64,000 nt of DNA from Aurantiochytrium sp. KH105 (lineage: Eukaryota > Sar > Bigyra > Thraustochytrida > Thraustochytriidae). Shown here in pieces: positions 10,800 through 20,278 of this stretch. Position 1 is the first letter of the stretch. Every line of letters begins with the position of its first letter. The DNA lies in assembly GCA_003116975.1 (NCBI GenBank), contig BGKB01000051.1, positions 326,684-390,683 of the forward strand, read 5' to 3'. The position numbers and the translations under genes are program-made. The notes beneath the pieces were generated by a model. The model was given only the letters and a program-made list of their open reading frames with translations, made no database searches and was not told the origin of the DNA.

Positions 10800-11378
10800 C
10801 GGCGTGTGCGCGCGGACTCGCTTTTGTTGTGGTTTTACTGCTTCTGCGTTTGGCCGACTTGCTCGCGGCCGGATAACTGACTGTGCGCGGGCGCCAGCAA
10901 GTGAAGAAAAGAGCGGGGCTGAATGGGCTAGAGAGCGGCAACTTGGTTGGAGGGAATGAGAAATTGTGTTCACCTTTCGCGCCGAGGCTGTGGTCGAAGC
11001 ACGGAGGGGCTCGAGAGCCAGGTGACCAGGCTAAGCGGCGACGCGCGCGAGATTGCTCTGCTGGACAGCATTGCAACGAGAGGAGTGGAGCTTTCTTTAA
11101 TATTGCTCAATCACAGGTCTATTCACCAATCACAGGTCCGTCTGTTCGTCAGCAACTAACTGTGGAAACTGTAAACTCGAATGGCGCGGCCCAAGGCCTT
11201 GCGAAGAAAACAGTTTACTTCAAGAAAGATCGAACGAAATCTCTCGAGCTTTTGCGAAAAGACTCGAAGGAAAGTTTTCGCTCATAGTAACGAGTTGTGT
11301 AGGGGCCACAAAAGGAGAGCAAAAGAGATTGACTTGGCTTGCGTGCTCGCTTGGAACAGAGCAATCGTCATCGGACTT

Positions 11379-11530
11379 GAAAGCAAAATAGAAATTGTGC
11401 GTTGAGTGATTCCGTTATGTCATGTTTTTTTCCTGTTGCATGAATGTCTAGAAGCGTCGGTCGCTGTCGAAAGCAAGGTAAAATCGTGCGTGAAGTGATT
11501 CGTTTATATATCATGTTTGTTTTCTGGTGT
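11379..11530. repeat. Diverged 90-bp tandem duplication
   Basis: Two related segments begin GAAAGCAA at 11379 and 11469. Both continue with a GTGCGT(T/G)(G/A)AGTGATTC(C)GTT block and a TCATGTTT block, so the period is 90 bp with many substitutions. Non-coding. Confidence 0.6.
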
Positions 11531-11578
11531 TTATGTGTTCATGTTTGTTTGTTTGTTCGTTTGTTTGATTGATTAACA

Positions 11579-14500
11579 TCAAGGGCTCACGTCACCAGCC
11601 TTCCACGCGGCGATAACGCGAGAAAGTGCAGATGCGTCGGCCGCTGTCGCAGCACGCATGACGACGGGCGAATCGATGTCTTTGAGAACGAGGGAAAAGC
11701 AACGAGAGTCTGTGGCATTTACATGCGAGGCATCGCGCACAGCACCAATGAGAACACCGGCCAGATCGTCACGATACAGAACGAGACGACCCTTGCTCAT
11801 GTGCAGCGTCTGGCGCATCTTGGACGCAATGGTGATGGACATGGGGGTAATGACAATGTAGCGCGAGCGAACTTTGTCCTTTCGGCTGGCAGCCTTGATC
11901 TGTGCCACGGGGATGCGGCGGTTCATGAGGCGCGAGGCCTCGTGCGAAATAGCGCTCGCTCCTGGACTTGAAATGAAGAGCTCGTGCGGGGCAACGCCAA
12001 GCGTCTCTGCCGTCGAGGCTCGGGACTCTGAAAGAGTCGACGTTGTCGCGAGATCGCGCGGCCGCCGCGAGGATGCGGGCGAAGAAGAAAAGATTGACTC
12101 GGAGCTAAATGCGGATCCGAGCCTTTTCATTTTTTCCATGGGCGTGCGTTTCACCCGGCTGGCGTTCCCGGTTCGGTCCTCTTGAGCATCTTGAAAAGCT
12201 TGGGGCGGAGAAGAGTCTGAAGCCTGCGCTTCGGATACGGCCTCCTTGGGATCTTGGTATCCGTCTATCTGCACTTTGAGCTCCCGCAAAAGGCCTTCGA
12301 ATCGCTGCGCGAGGACCTGGTCTGGAGCAAGCGTCTCGAGTGACATTGAGCACATGTCGAGGGCCTCCTCCTGACGTCCAAGCGAAGCCAGCGCAAGGGC
12401 CTGCATGTAGAACCCGAGAGGTCTGGCGGCACCTGCCGAGGGAGCTATACAAACACGCTCTGCGTATGCAAGAGCCTTTTGCGCACGACCTGTCTCTAGA
12501 CAGAGCTGTGCCTTGCTGAGAAGCACCTTGAGGAGGATGTCCTTGTACACGGCCTCTGCCTCTCGCTGTAGCTCGTGGCGGTACGACTGCTGCGCATCGT
12601 CAAGAATTCGCTGCAAGGATGCAGGAGCCTGCTGCCGCGCTTCGGACGAGGTCTCGGAGGGATCCCCGCAGTCTGTTCCAGCGTCCGCGTCAGCCGTCAC
12701 AGATGACGCCGACGCTGACGAAGAGGAAGAAGCTTGTGGAAAAGTGGGTGTAGCAGCACCAGGACCAGCGCCAGCACCAGTAGAAGGAGGTGGAGGACTT
12801 GCGTTGGCGCTCGAGGCAGACTGTTTGCTTCGGTTCGAAAAGGAGGGACGGTGTTCGACAGTCTCACGGAGCGCGTCGAGGAAGGCGTCTCCTGCGAGGA
12901 GCGAGTCTTGGGCGTCGGTCGTGTACGCCTCGACCTGATCCTCGACGAGCTCGTAGCACGTGATGGCAGTGTCAAAGTCTTTGCGATTTAGTGCTCGGTT
13001 ACCATAGCCTTTGATGGCGAGAATTTGCACATCAAAGCTCCAATCGTCCTCCAAGCTCGGTTTACCGGGCTCTGCCGCGGAGACGGAAGCTCGCGTTGAA
13101 AGTCCATCATTGTCAGAGTCGCCCGTGAGATAAGCGAGCGAAGGAACCGTGCTCGTTCTGTGCACCCGTGGCAGCGGCGCTTGGCCGACGCAGGCGCGCC
13201 ATTTGAGTTTTTGCATTTCAATAACAAATCTGTTGTCGTCGCCAAGATGAAAGAGCTCGGCACCACGTTCGTCGGGTAACACGCACGTGTACAAGACGGC
13301 GCGACCGCGCGTAATAAACCAAGCATGAACGTTGTCGCCGGTATCTGGACGCTGCACAGTTTCAAGCGAGAGAAGACAACCCTTGCCGTTCTCAAATACG
13401 TAGGTCCCGTTCTTGGTCTCTTGCGGGACGTAGACGCCATTGGCCGCAGCCGTTCCACATCTGTCAATGTAAACGTTGAAAAGAGTGGCACGTTTGACGC
13501 TGAGCGCCTTGACAGTGAGCTCGCCCGCCTTGCCAGAGAGCAGATTGGCAGCCGCGAGGCGGGCGCCAGAAAAGACACCGACACGGACGACGCGTTGCGG
13601 GCCCGCATCGGCGAGACGGCGCACATCCTCGGGCGCGCATACGGGCGTGGCGTTGACTGTGACAATTTCGTCTTGGTCGTAAATTTCGCACGACGCAATT
13701 TTCTCGCGGCCAGTTGAAGTGAGACTGACTTTCACGACTTCGATATCGTCTCGGTGATCCTGACAAATTTGGACGCCAGGCGCATCAAGAAAGTCCTTGG
13801 CAAATTGGTTGCGGTCGTTGAAGAGTAGGATGCGATCGAGCAAGAGATCGGGACCCCATTCGTCGCGCTGCAGCACGGCTGCCGCCACGGGACCAACAAC
13901 TCGTTCGCCGTCCAAGTCAATGCAGGTCCAGCGCATTTTAGCAAAAAGGTCGTCAACGCGACGCTGCAGTACAGTATTGGTCGGGTCCACCACGAGTCCG
14001 CAAACGTATGCGATGCAAGCATCCAGAGGTTTTCCCATGGCATCAAGTGCAGCACCCTTGCATACGTAGCTCATGGGCCACTCTGGCTTGAGCGCGCAGC
14101 ACATTTCGGCGTCCTTGAGCGCTGCCAGGGGTTCGTGAAGACGCAGATAGCATAGCGATCGACTGACGCGCACTGTATGAGATAGAGGGTCTCGCTCGAG
14201 TACGCTCGAATATACATGCAAGGCCTGTTCAAATTCGCCAGCGGAGAATTTGAGATAGGCTGCGCCATAGTGAGCTCCCTTGGCTTTTGCGACAGCCTTG
14301 GGTGCTTCGACTGTTGCCCTTTTGTTTGCAGCAGGAGCGCTACTTCGCGTCCCAACAAGAGCTGCTGCCGCCGAGGCAAGGAGAGATTGGCGCGGCGCTT
14401 CAGAAGGCGCCGGCACAGTCTGTTTCGACAAAGCATTTGGTTGGGGTGGTGACGAAGGTGAATGTGACGGGTTTGCAGGAGCTGCGGAGCCGGAAAAATA

Positions 14501-14962
14501 AGACCACGTGGGTAGAGAGGGAAGGTACTCTCGCCATCCACCTGCGCGCCGAATCTTGCCAAAGAGAGCCTCGTCGTCCATGGCGTGCGACTCGAGGGTC
14601 CCGGCCTTGAGTTCACGATAATATAAATAGGGGTCGGTGAAACTGAGCACAACCATGGAGATATCCTCGCTTGAAAAAGCATCGACGTGGAGGATGTCAA
14701 GAACGTCGGCATGTGGCGTTTCGTGGACCAGCTTTCCGTTGATGGCAAAGAGAACATCCCCGACTTCGAGCACGGAGGAATCCGATAAGGTTGCCCTCCT
14801 TGGTCGCGCCGTGGGCGCCCGTTCGTCGAGGCTCTTCCTGGAGAGCTCTACGTTGAGCGGTGTGAGCATGGATTTGACGACTGCGGCGTTACCTCGGGCA
14901 TCTGGCTCCACGAGGATGCCGAGCGCGCTCATCTCGACGCTTGCAAAGAGGACCTTTTCCAT
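11579..14962 (-). CDS. PDZ and TPR scaffold-like protein with C-terminal PH-like region
   Basis: About 1127 residues from the ATG at 14962 (context agcaccATGg); an in-frame ATG at 15007 would add a Lys-rich 15-residue tail and is less likely. The N-terminus resembles a PDZ domain: a GILVEP stretch, then VLEVGDVLFAINGKLVHETP, then VLSFTDP (about residues 1-120). A TPR group follows at about 235-350 (AHYGAAYLKFSAGEFEQALH onward). A second PDZ-like piece with GREKIASCEIYDQDEIVTVN sits in the middle, another TPR-like helical stretch at about 650-900, and a C-terminal beta-rich region resembling a PH-type fold ending RVIAAWKAG. Poly-Ser and Pro linkers separate the parts. No enzymatic motif is visible. 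I infer a cytoplasmic scaffold; no specific orthologue is recognised. It is divergent from CSN7 across a 653-bp spacer. Confidence 0.75.
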   Translation of the reverse strand: MEKVLFASVEMSALGILVEPDARGNAAVVKSMLTPLNVELSRKSLDERAPTARPRRATLSDSSVLEVGDVLFAINGKLVHETPHADVLDILHVDAFSSEDISMVVLSFTDPYLYYRELKAGTLESHAMDDEALFGKIRRAGGWREYLPSLPTWSYFSGSAAPANPSHSPSSPPQPNALSKQTVPAPSEAPRQSLLASAAAALVGTRSSAPAANKRATVEAPKAVAKAKGAHYGAAYLKFSAGEFEQALHVYSSVLERDPLSHTVRVSRSLCYLRLHEPLAALKDAEMCCALKPEWPMSYVCKGAALDAMGKPLDACIAYVCGLVVDPTNTVLQRRVDDLFAKMRWTCIDLDGERVVGPVAAAVLQRDEWGPDLLLDRILLFNDRNQFAKDFLDAPGVQICQDHRDDIEVVKVSLTSTGREKIASCEIYDQDEIVTVNATPVCAPEDVRRLADAGPQRVVRVGVFSGARLAAANLLSGKAGELTVKALSVKRATLFNVYIDRCGTAAANGVYVPQETKNGTYVFENGKGCLLSLETVQRPDTGDNVHAWFITRGRAVLYTCVLPDERGAELFHLGDDNRFVIEMQKLKWRACVGQAPLPRVHRTSTVPSLAYLTGDSDNDGLSTRASVSAAEPGKPSLEDDWSFDVQILAIKGYGNRALNRKDFDTAITCYELVEDQVEAYTTDAQDSLLAGDAFLDALRETVEHRPSFSNRSKQSASSANASPPPPSTGAGAGPGAATPTFPQASSSSSASASSVTADADAGTDCGDPSETSSEARQQAPASLQRILDDAQQSYRHELQREAEAVYKDILLKVLLSKAQLCLETGRAQKALAYAERVCIAPSAGAARPLGFYMQALALASLGRQEEALDMCSMSLETLAPDQVLAQRFEGLLRELKVQIDGYQDPKEAVSEAQASDSSPPQAFQDAQEDRTGNASRVKRTPMEKMKRLGSAFSSESIFSSSPASSRRPRDLATTSTLSESRASTAETLGVAPHELFISSPGASAISHEASRLMNRRIPVAQIKAASRKDKVRSRYIVITPMSITIASKMRQTLHMSKGRLVLYRDDLAGVLIGAVRDASHVNATDSRCFSLVLKDIDSPVVMRAATAADASALSRVIAAWKAGDVSP

Positions 14963-15615
14963 GGTGCTACTCCTCTTCTTCCTCGTCTTCGTCTCCTTCT
15001 TCTTCACGTCCTCGTCCTCCCTCCTCTATCGAATGAAAAACCTCGCGGCACACCAGACAGCGCGCCCGCTAGCGACGCCTCGTCGTGTTTGGAGCGGCGT
15101 CGCGGCGTCTTCGCGGCGCGGCTAGCGAGCGCCGCGCTGCGCTGCGCTGCGCCTTCGTCGCTTCAGCGAGATGTTGTTTGCTTTTGGCTTCCCCTCTCCC
15201 CTCTCTCTCTCTGCTCTGTCTGTTTGGGAGCCGGGTCCGCCTCGCCTTTCCGCCGGCTATATTCGACTTGCGCGCGGCTTTGCGCTACTTGCACGGCAGA
15301 CCGCTCAAGGGCCTGTATGAGAGGGCACGCAGCGATACTTTTCGCGCAACGCAAACTCGGTGCTCCGAACCAACAAGGGACAGTGCGCCCGACGGACCGC
15401 GCAAAGTACGCAGGGTGCCCCCGGGACGTATCTTTGCGCGCAGGCCGCCAGAACCGTGGCGGGCTCGCGTCGCGGCTCGAGATCGAGAGCGCGGCAGCAG
15501 AAGAAGAAAGCGGGGAAGAAAGGAGGCTCCGACGGCCGCTGCGCGACCCGCCTGCGCTGCGGCCCCGCTCCGGTCGGGCTGCTGCTCGTCTGTGTCCACG
15601 AACGGCCCGTTCAAG
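14963..15615. promoter_or_regulatory. Divergent spacer between the PDZ/TPR gene and CSN7
   Basis: A 653-bp GC-rich interval separating two head-to-head start codons, so it should hold both promoters. A CT-rich run lies at about 15190-15215. No TATA box or other defined element is evident. The CSN7 frame is open through most of it but has no good ATG before 15616. Confidence 0.5.
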
Positions 15616-16374
15616 ATGGAGGTCGATCAAGGGAGCGCGGCCGACGGCGCGGCGACGTCGACGACGACGACGACGACGGTGACGCGCGACGGCGCGAGCG
15701 TGAGCGCAGGGTTTGGCGGGAGTAACGACTACGTGGAGCAGTTTAAGATCCTTGCCAAGACTACGAGCGGTCGCGCGACGGTGGCTATTCTGGAAAAGGT
15801 AATGAACCACAAACAAATCTATGTTTTTGGTGAGATCCTGGAGCTGGAGCGCGTGCAAATGCTCCGCGGCACAGAATTCGAGGGCGCCCTGCGCGCCTTG
15901 GAGATTATGGCGTACGGCACGCTCGGGGACTATGAGGCTGAACAGTCGTCTTTGCCAGCGCTAAGTGAAGTGCAGCAGCGCAAGCTGCGAATGTTGACGT
16001 TGGTATCGCTGGCAAGCAAACAAAAGTCCCTCCCGTACGCCACGGTACGCACTGCGCTGCGCATGCAGTCCGATCGTGAGGTGGAGGATGTTGTTATTGA
16101 AAGCATATATGCTGGTCTCTTGCGTGCGCGACTGTACCATCGAGAACGTCTGGTCGTTGTGCACTGGGCGATGGGCAGGGATCTTCGGGACGAGGATCTT
16201 GATGCAGTCGCGGAGAAGCTTAGTGCATGGTGCGAGAACGCCGAGGTCGTCCTCGGGACCTTGCAAAAGTCAATTGCGCATGTCCAATCTACGCGAGCGA
16301 GCGAGTCGAGTGAGCGCAAGGACCTTTCTTTCTTTGTGGCCCAAATGGTCTGCGAGGGTCAGAAACGATCGTAG
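15616..16374 (+). CDS. CSN7: COP9 signalosome complex subunit 7
   Basis: A 252-residue PCI-domain protein. The COP9 signalosome removes NEDD8 from cullins and so controls cullin-RING ubiquitin ligases; CSN7 is a non-catalytic PCI subunit of its core. Family landmarks are easy to see: DYVEQFKILAKTTSGRATV near the start, then YVFGEILEL, ALRALEIMAYGTLGDYEAE, KLRMLTLVSLASKQKSLPY and VEDVVIESIYAGLLRARL, in the order and spacing of animal and plant CSN7. The length matches the family. I use the ATG at 15616 (tcaagATGg), just before MEVDQGSAADG; the longer open frame upstream is Arg/Ala-rich and lacks homology. No intron. Confidence 0.93.
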   Translation: MEVDQGSAADGAATSTTTTTTVTRDGASVSAGFGGSNDYVEQFKILAKTTSGRATVAILEKVMNHKQIYVFGEILELERVQMLRGTEFEGALRALEIMAYGTLGDYEAEQSSLPALSEVQQRKLRMLTLVSLASKQKSLPYATVRTALRMQSDREVEDVVIESIYAGLLRARLYHRERLVVVHWAMGRDLRDEDLDAVAEKLSAWCENAEVVLGTLQKSIAHVQSTRASESSERKDLSFFVAQMVCEGQKRS

Positions 16375-16856
16375 ACAGATGCGCTTGCTTGCATGCATGC
16401 ATGCATGTGTTATGATGTATGGTATGAGCATGACGACGAGCCCTGCTTCAAACAAACTCGCTCGTGATGAAAGATGGTGCTTTTTATGGGGTGGGAGATG
16501 AAGGGGAGGTTGTAAGGATGAAAACAACATTGATTGGACATGGATGCGTTGTTTGATGATCACACGCATTCATGTGTCGTCGATAACGATTTCAAAGGAT
16601 GAAGGCAACTTTGATTGGACATGGATGCGTTGTTTGATGATCACACGCATTCGTATATCGTCGATAACGATTTCTGTTCACCTTCAAAAAGAAAATGGAG
16701 CAAGCAAAAGCTGTGTGCTGCGCAAAGACACGTTGGCTTTGTAATTGTTGGGGATTGAACTCAAAACTAGATAAAAATCACGAGATAAGACTTTTTGTTC
16801 GATTAATTTGGAGGCACGCACACGTTGGCTGCCATTGCGAATGGTAAGAACGCTTG
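16375..16856. other. Convergent intergenic region with an 81-bp direct repeat
   Basis: Lies between the 3' ends of CSN7 (+) and the AGC kinase (-). It holds a GCATGCAT self-complementary run at about 16390-16407 and the 81-bp direct repeat listed separately. No gene is seen. Confidence 0.6.
16514..16674. repeat. Direct repeat, two copies of 81 bp
   Basis: Copies at 16514-16593 and 16595-16674, each starting AAGGATGAA and ending CGTCGATAACGATTTC, with only a few differences (for example CATGTGTCG versus CGTATATCG). A recent tandem duplication in the 3' flank shared by two convergent genes. Confidence 0.9.
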
Positions 16857-19379
16857 TTAGCGCGTACTGCGCAGCTGGGTGTCGGTGATGACAGGGTAGA
16901 GCTCGGTGTCAAATACATGCTGCGGGGCTGAAGCAGGCGCGAGAGGTCTGTCGATTGGAGTCTGCGTAGTGAACTCGTCACCAAAGTGAGCAAGCGACAG
17001 CGAAGACTGATTCCCGAAAGGATGATGCGGAGAAATGCGCTCATGGAGGAGATCATCCCAATCAATACCTGCAAAAACAGCGTGCGAGAGCACGATGCGG
17101 ACGTCAGAGCGACGGTAACCAAGGCGAAGATCCTGGGCTCGAACGAGAAGGCGGCGAATAAGATCATACTCGGGACGGCCTTCTACGACGGGCGGACAAG
17201 GCTCGAAATCGACTGTGCAGATGAGATCGCAGGTTTCCTGGTCGTTGGCGCCCTCGAAGGGCATAAACCCGGTGTACAGTTCGTAGGCAAGGATGCCAAG
17301 GGACCACCAATCGGACTCGTAGCTGTGCGGAGTACGACAGAGAACCTCGGGGGCAGTGTAAGTGAGCGTTCCGCAGGAAGTCACGACCTCGCGGCGCCCG
17401 TTAGCCGAGGTTTGCGCCTCCTCTGAGTCAAGAAAGACGGAGAGTCCAAAGTCGATGAGACGGACGTGGCCGCGCGCGGAAAGCGTAATGTTCTCGGGCT
17501 TAAGATCGCGGAAGAGAATTCCGTGACTGTGCAGGTGATCCAGTGCGAGCGCGATTTCGCCAACGTAAAGGGGGATGTCATCGTGTCGAATGTGCGATTG
17601 CGACATGTACGAGAAAAAGTCCCCGGCGGCACAAAACTCCATGCCTACGTAGAGGCGCGTAGAGGTTTGGCAGGCGAAAACAAAGGTGGCGATGAAAGGA
17701 AAATTACCGACAGTGCGTAGCACCTGGACTTCCATGCAGGCTTGTCGCTGGAGCGCCTCAGTGCGCAAATTGCTCTTTTGCATGACCTTGACGGCAAAGA
17801 AGCGTTGTGGGGCGGCGTTGGCAGGGCCCAAAGAGAGAGACGCCACCTCATCGACGGCGCTCGCGTGGCGTGAGGAGGAGGAGTTGGTCTCAGGGCGTCC
17901 GTCGGCGACGTCTTCGCAGAGCCGCGGGCGGCTGTGGGCCGGTGATGCCGTGGAGCTGCGGGAAGAGCAGCGTGGGGCGGCCGTCGCGCCGGTCGCCCCG
18001 CTTTGCTCAGAGCCGCTCAGTGTAGTAATAAGAGGCGGCGAAGAAGAAGAAGAAGAAGAAGAAAAGTCTTGTTGGTCGTGATGGCGCGAACGCTCGCGTG
18101 TCCCAACCGCACTCCCATGTGCAGTCGGGTGATGCGCGATTTGATCGCTGTGGGCAGGAGAGGTCTGGTTACGACGTGGTGTTGTCGCGGAGGCGCTCGT
18201 GTTGCCCTCAAAGGAGTCTTTTGGGTTACGTCGCTCGGTGAGAAAAACGCGCCCGAAGGCGCCTTCTCCGATGACAGCCAAAAGTCTGAGGTTATCTATA
18301 ACAGTGCGCGAGGTCGCGCTGGGCTGTGCAGGGCCCCCGAGTCCCATCCGGGCACCTTGCGCAGTCTCATTCACTGCGGTTGATGTTGATGTTGATGTTG
18401 ATGTTGTTGCTGTTGCTGCTGCTGCTGCAGTTATTTCAGGTTCGGGGACGGCCGCCGAGGAGGACGGTCTTAAGTCCTGGAGTGGAGCGAGCGCTAAGAC
18501 ACGATGTTGGTCGTGCATCGATGGAGGCCAGGTCATCCGCAGAAGCTCTGTGGGGTCAAGTGTGGATGCAAGGCCTCGAGGCTTGCGATGTTGCTTGACG
18601 GAGGTCGTGCTGCTTGCCGGTGTCGGTGGTTCTCTGGCAAGACTCCTTTCCCCCTCGCTGGTATCGTGAGCACGAGCCCGGTGCGGCGAGTTGGCGTCGA
18701 GGTTGGGTCGCGGGCTCTTGGGTCGATCCCGCACAGCGTGCGGGTTTGACGTCTCAACTTCGAGCCATGCAGCTAGAGGACGTGCCCTCGAGGGTCGCGA
18801 TGGCGATCGCGATGCAGAAGAGAATGCAGAGGATGAAGTGAGGGCCGCACTTGAGGACGTCGACACAGAAGCAGGTGAGGATGAGGATGACGAGGATGAG
18901 GAAGACAACGAAGAGGAGGTGGACTGGTCTTGTTTGTGCTGTTGTCCATGCAAAGTCCAGGTAGCATGCGCCTGCGAGGCTCCGGTGCGTCCGCTGGCTC
19001 CTGTGGCTGTGATGAATCTTCGGGCCTGGGCAGGCGATGCAGGAGGACGAGGTCCAGAGGGAGGTGCTGGTGTGAGGGGTTTTGTGGGTAGATTCGGAAG
19101 CCTTTTTGCGCTGCCGGAGCTGCTCGTGCTGCCAACGCTCGCGTGGCTTGCGCCGCCGGGACTGCCGAAACGAGGGCTCGAATGACTTTTTCCGAATCCG
19201 CCGCCGCCGCCACCGCTGTTGCTGCTGCTGTTGCTGCTACCTCTGGCTCTAAAGTTCCTGGTTTCTGCGTCGTCGTCATCATCGTCGCCGCCGCCAGCAC
19301 CACCACTGCTCTCGTCGCGGCTCCTCCCTGCCTGTGCCTGGTTGGAGGCCGAGGAGGGGCGCGCTCTGTTGCCCTGCAT
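16857..19379 (-). CDS. AGC-family Ser/Thr protein kinase with a large insert in the N-lobe
   Basis: 840 residues. Residues 1-360 are low complexity (poly-Ser, poly-Asp, Pro-rich). The kinase domain starts with the glycine loop GEGAFGRV (about 371-378), but the ATP lysine (AVKVMQK, about 529-535) comes only after a ~140-residue Ser/Thr/His-rich insert. Catalytic motifs follow: FRDLKPEN (HRD loop with Phe-Arg-Asp, about 623-630), DFG (643-645), a TSCGTLTYTAPEV activation segment, and DWWSLGILAYELYTG. After the domain the tail has FGDEFTTQTPIDRP, matching the AGC C-tail turn region seen in S6K/RSK-type kinases. All catalytic residues are present, so an active kinase is expected; its subfamily cannot be fixed. 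The insert contains no stop codons, so I treat it as coding, though an intron cannot be excluded. Confidence 0.88.
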   Translation of the reverse strand: MQGNRARPSSASNQAQAGRSRDESSGGAGGGDDDDDDAETRNFRARGSSNSSSNSGGGGGGFGKSHSSPRFGSPGGASHASVGSTSSSGSAKRLPNLPTKPLTPAPPSGPRPPASPAQARRFITATGASGRTGASQAHATWTLHGQQHKQDQSTSSSLSSSSSSSSSSPASVSTSSSAALTSSSAFSSASRSPSRPSRARPLAAWLEVETSNPHAVRDRPKSPRPNLDANSPHRARAHDTSEGERSLAREPPTPASSTTSVKQHRKPRGLASTLDPTELLRMTWPPSMHDQHRVLALAPLQDLRPSSSAAVPEPEITAAAAATATTSTSTSTSTAVNETAQGARMGLGGPAQPSATSRTVIDNLRLLAVIGEGAFGRVFLTERRNPKDSFEGNTSASATTPRRNQTSPAHSDQIAHHPTAHGSAVGTRERSRHHDQQDFSSSSSSSSPPLITTLSGSEQSGATGATAAPRCSSRSSTASPAHSRPRLCEDVADGRPETNSSSSRHASAVDEVASLSLGPANAAPQRFFAVKVMQKSNLRTEALQRQACMEVQVLRTVGNFPFIATFVFACQTSTRLYVGMEFCAAGDFFSYMSQSHIRHDDIPLYVGEIALALDHLHSHGILFRDLKPENITLSARGHVRLIDFGLSVFLDSEEAQTSANGRREVVTSCGTLTYTAPEVLCRTPHSYESDWWSLGILAYELYTGFMPFEGANDQETCDLICTVDFEPCPPVVEGRPEYDLIRRLLVRAQDLRLGYRRSDVRIVLSHAVFAGIDWDDLLHERISPHHPFGNQSSLSLAHFGDEFTTQTPIDRPLAPASAPQHVFDTELYPVITDTQLRSTR

Positions 19380-20087
19380 TATCCCTTTTTCTTTAGCAAA
19401 AGAAATTGATCGCGGATCAGAAAGGCTCTACACACGCGACTAATGTTGATGCACGCGTTCTCTTTCTTCTCCTCCTCCTCCTCCTCCTTCTTTGCTACTT
19501 GCGAACGTGCGGCGCTCTCCCTCGAGTGCTCGCCCGGTCGCGCGTGCACTAATATCTAAGCTAACGCTGTCGGTCTTTTGTCTATGCGAAAGAGGCGCGT
19601 GCTGAGGAGGCTGGGCCAGCCAGGGGTCGCGTGCAGCGCTCTCTCGCGCCTCCCGCCCGTCCGCGAGCGTGGATCGGGGCGCGTGAGGCCGAGGACAAGG
19701 CAACGGGGAGTCACCGACGGGCGCTCGAGCGCGTGCGTCGGGCGCCGTCGCGGAGGCCTTGCGCAGCGGCCTCTTTCTCCGGCGGCTTTCGTGCGCGCCG
19801 ATTCAACGAAGGAGCAGCGCGCCGCGGACACGGGTGCCGATGCCTGCCGACGCACGGTCGCTCGCGCCGTGCCGGCGGCTCGCCCGCCGCGTGCTGCCGA
19901 CGTATCGCCGCGGCCCCTCTTGCTCGCTCGCTCGCTCGCTCGCCCGCCGCGGCCCGGCCGCGCCGGCCGCGCGAGGCGCGCAGGCGTCGCGCTTGCCAGG
20001 CGGTGTTTTGCACTTGGGGTTCTGCCAGTGACGGATGACGACTGGGCCGCGCTCCCTCCCCTCTTTCCCCCCGCTTTCCGCTCCCTT

Positions 20088-20089
20088 TC

Positions 20090-20152
<63 letters not shown>

Positions 20153-20153
20153 T
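20088..20153. repeat. TTTC microsatellite
   Basis: About 16 near-perfect TTTC units in a row, flanked by GC-rich sequence. Confidence 0.95.
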
Positions 20154-20204
20154 GCGCTTTCTGAAGGGCCTCCTCTGCCTGCCTGTGCCTCTGGCCGTCT
20201 CTCT

Positions 20205-20221
20205 CTGCCTGCCTGCCTGCC

Positions 20222-20254
<33 letters not shown>

Positions 20255-20278
20255 GCGTGCGTGCGTGCGTGTGTGTGC
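20205..20278. repeat. CTGC / CTGT / GCGT compound microsatellite
   Basis: Consecutive runs of CTGC, then CTGT (about nine units), then GCGT units passing into GT-rich sequence; one compound tetranucleotide tract. Confidence 0.9.

Larger units (their letters stand above)
10309..11578. other. Intergenic region upstream of the cyclase gene
   Basis: Nothing recognisable as a gene. The half next to the cyclase start is very GC-rich (CGCG and GGCTGG runs), followed by GAGC and GTTT microsatellites, then a more AT-rich stretch with a diverged 90-bp tandem duplication and another GTTT-type run before the end of the PDZ/TPR gene. It probably contains the cyclase promoter and 5' UTR. Confidence 0.6.

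Noticed and set aside
16390-16407. GCATGCATGCAT run as a CRISPR or recombination site
   Set aside because: It is a short self-complementary simple repeat; nothing else supports a special role, and the genome is eukaryotic.
16741-16800. tRNA-like GAGTTCAATCC sequence on the minus strand
   Set aside because: Resembles a tRNA T-arm, but no matching acceptor stem, anticodon arm or D-arm can be found around it.
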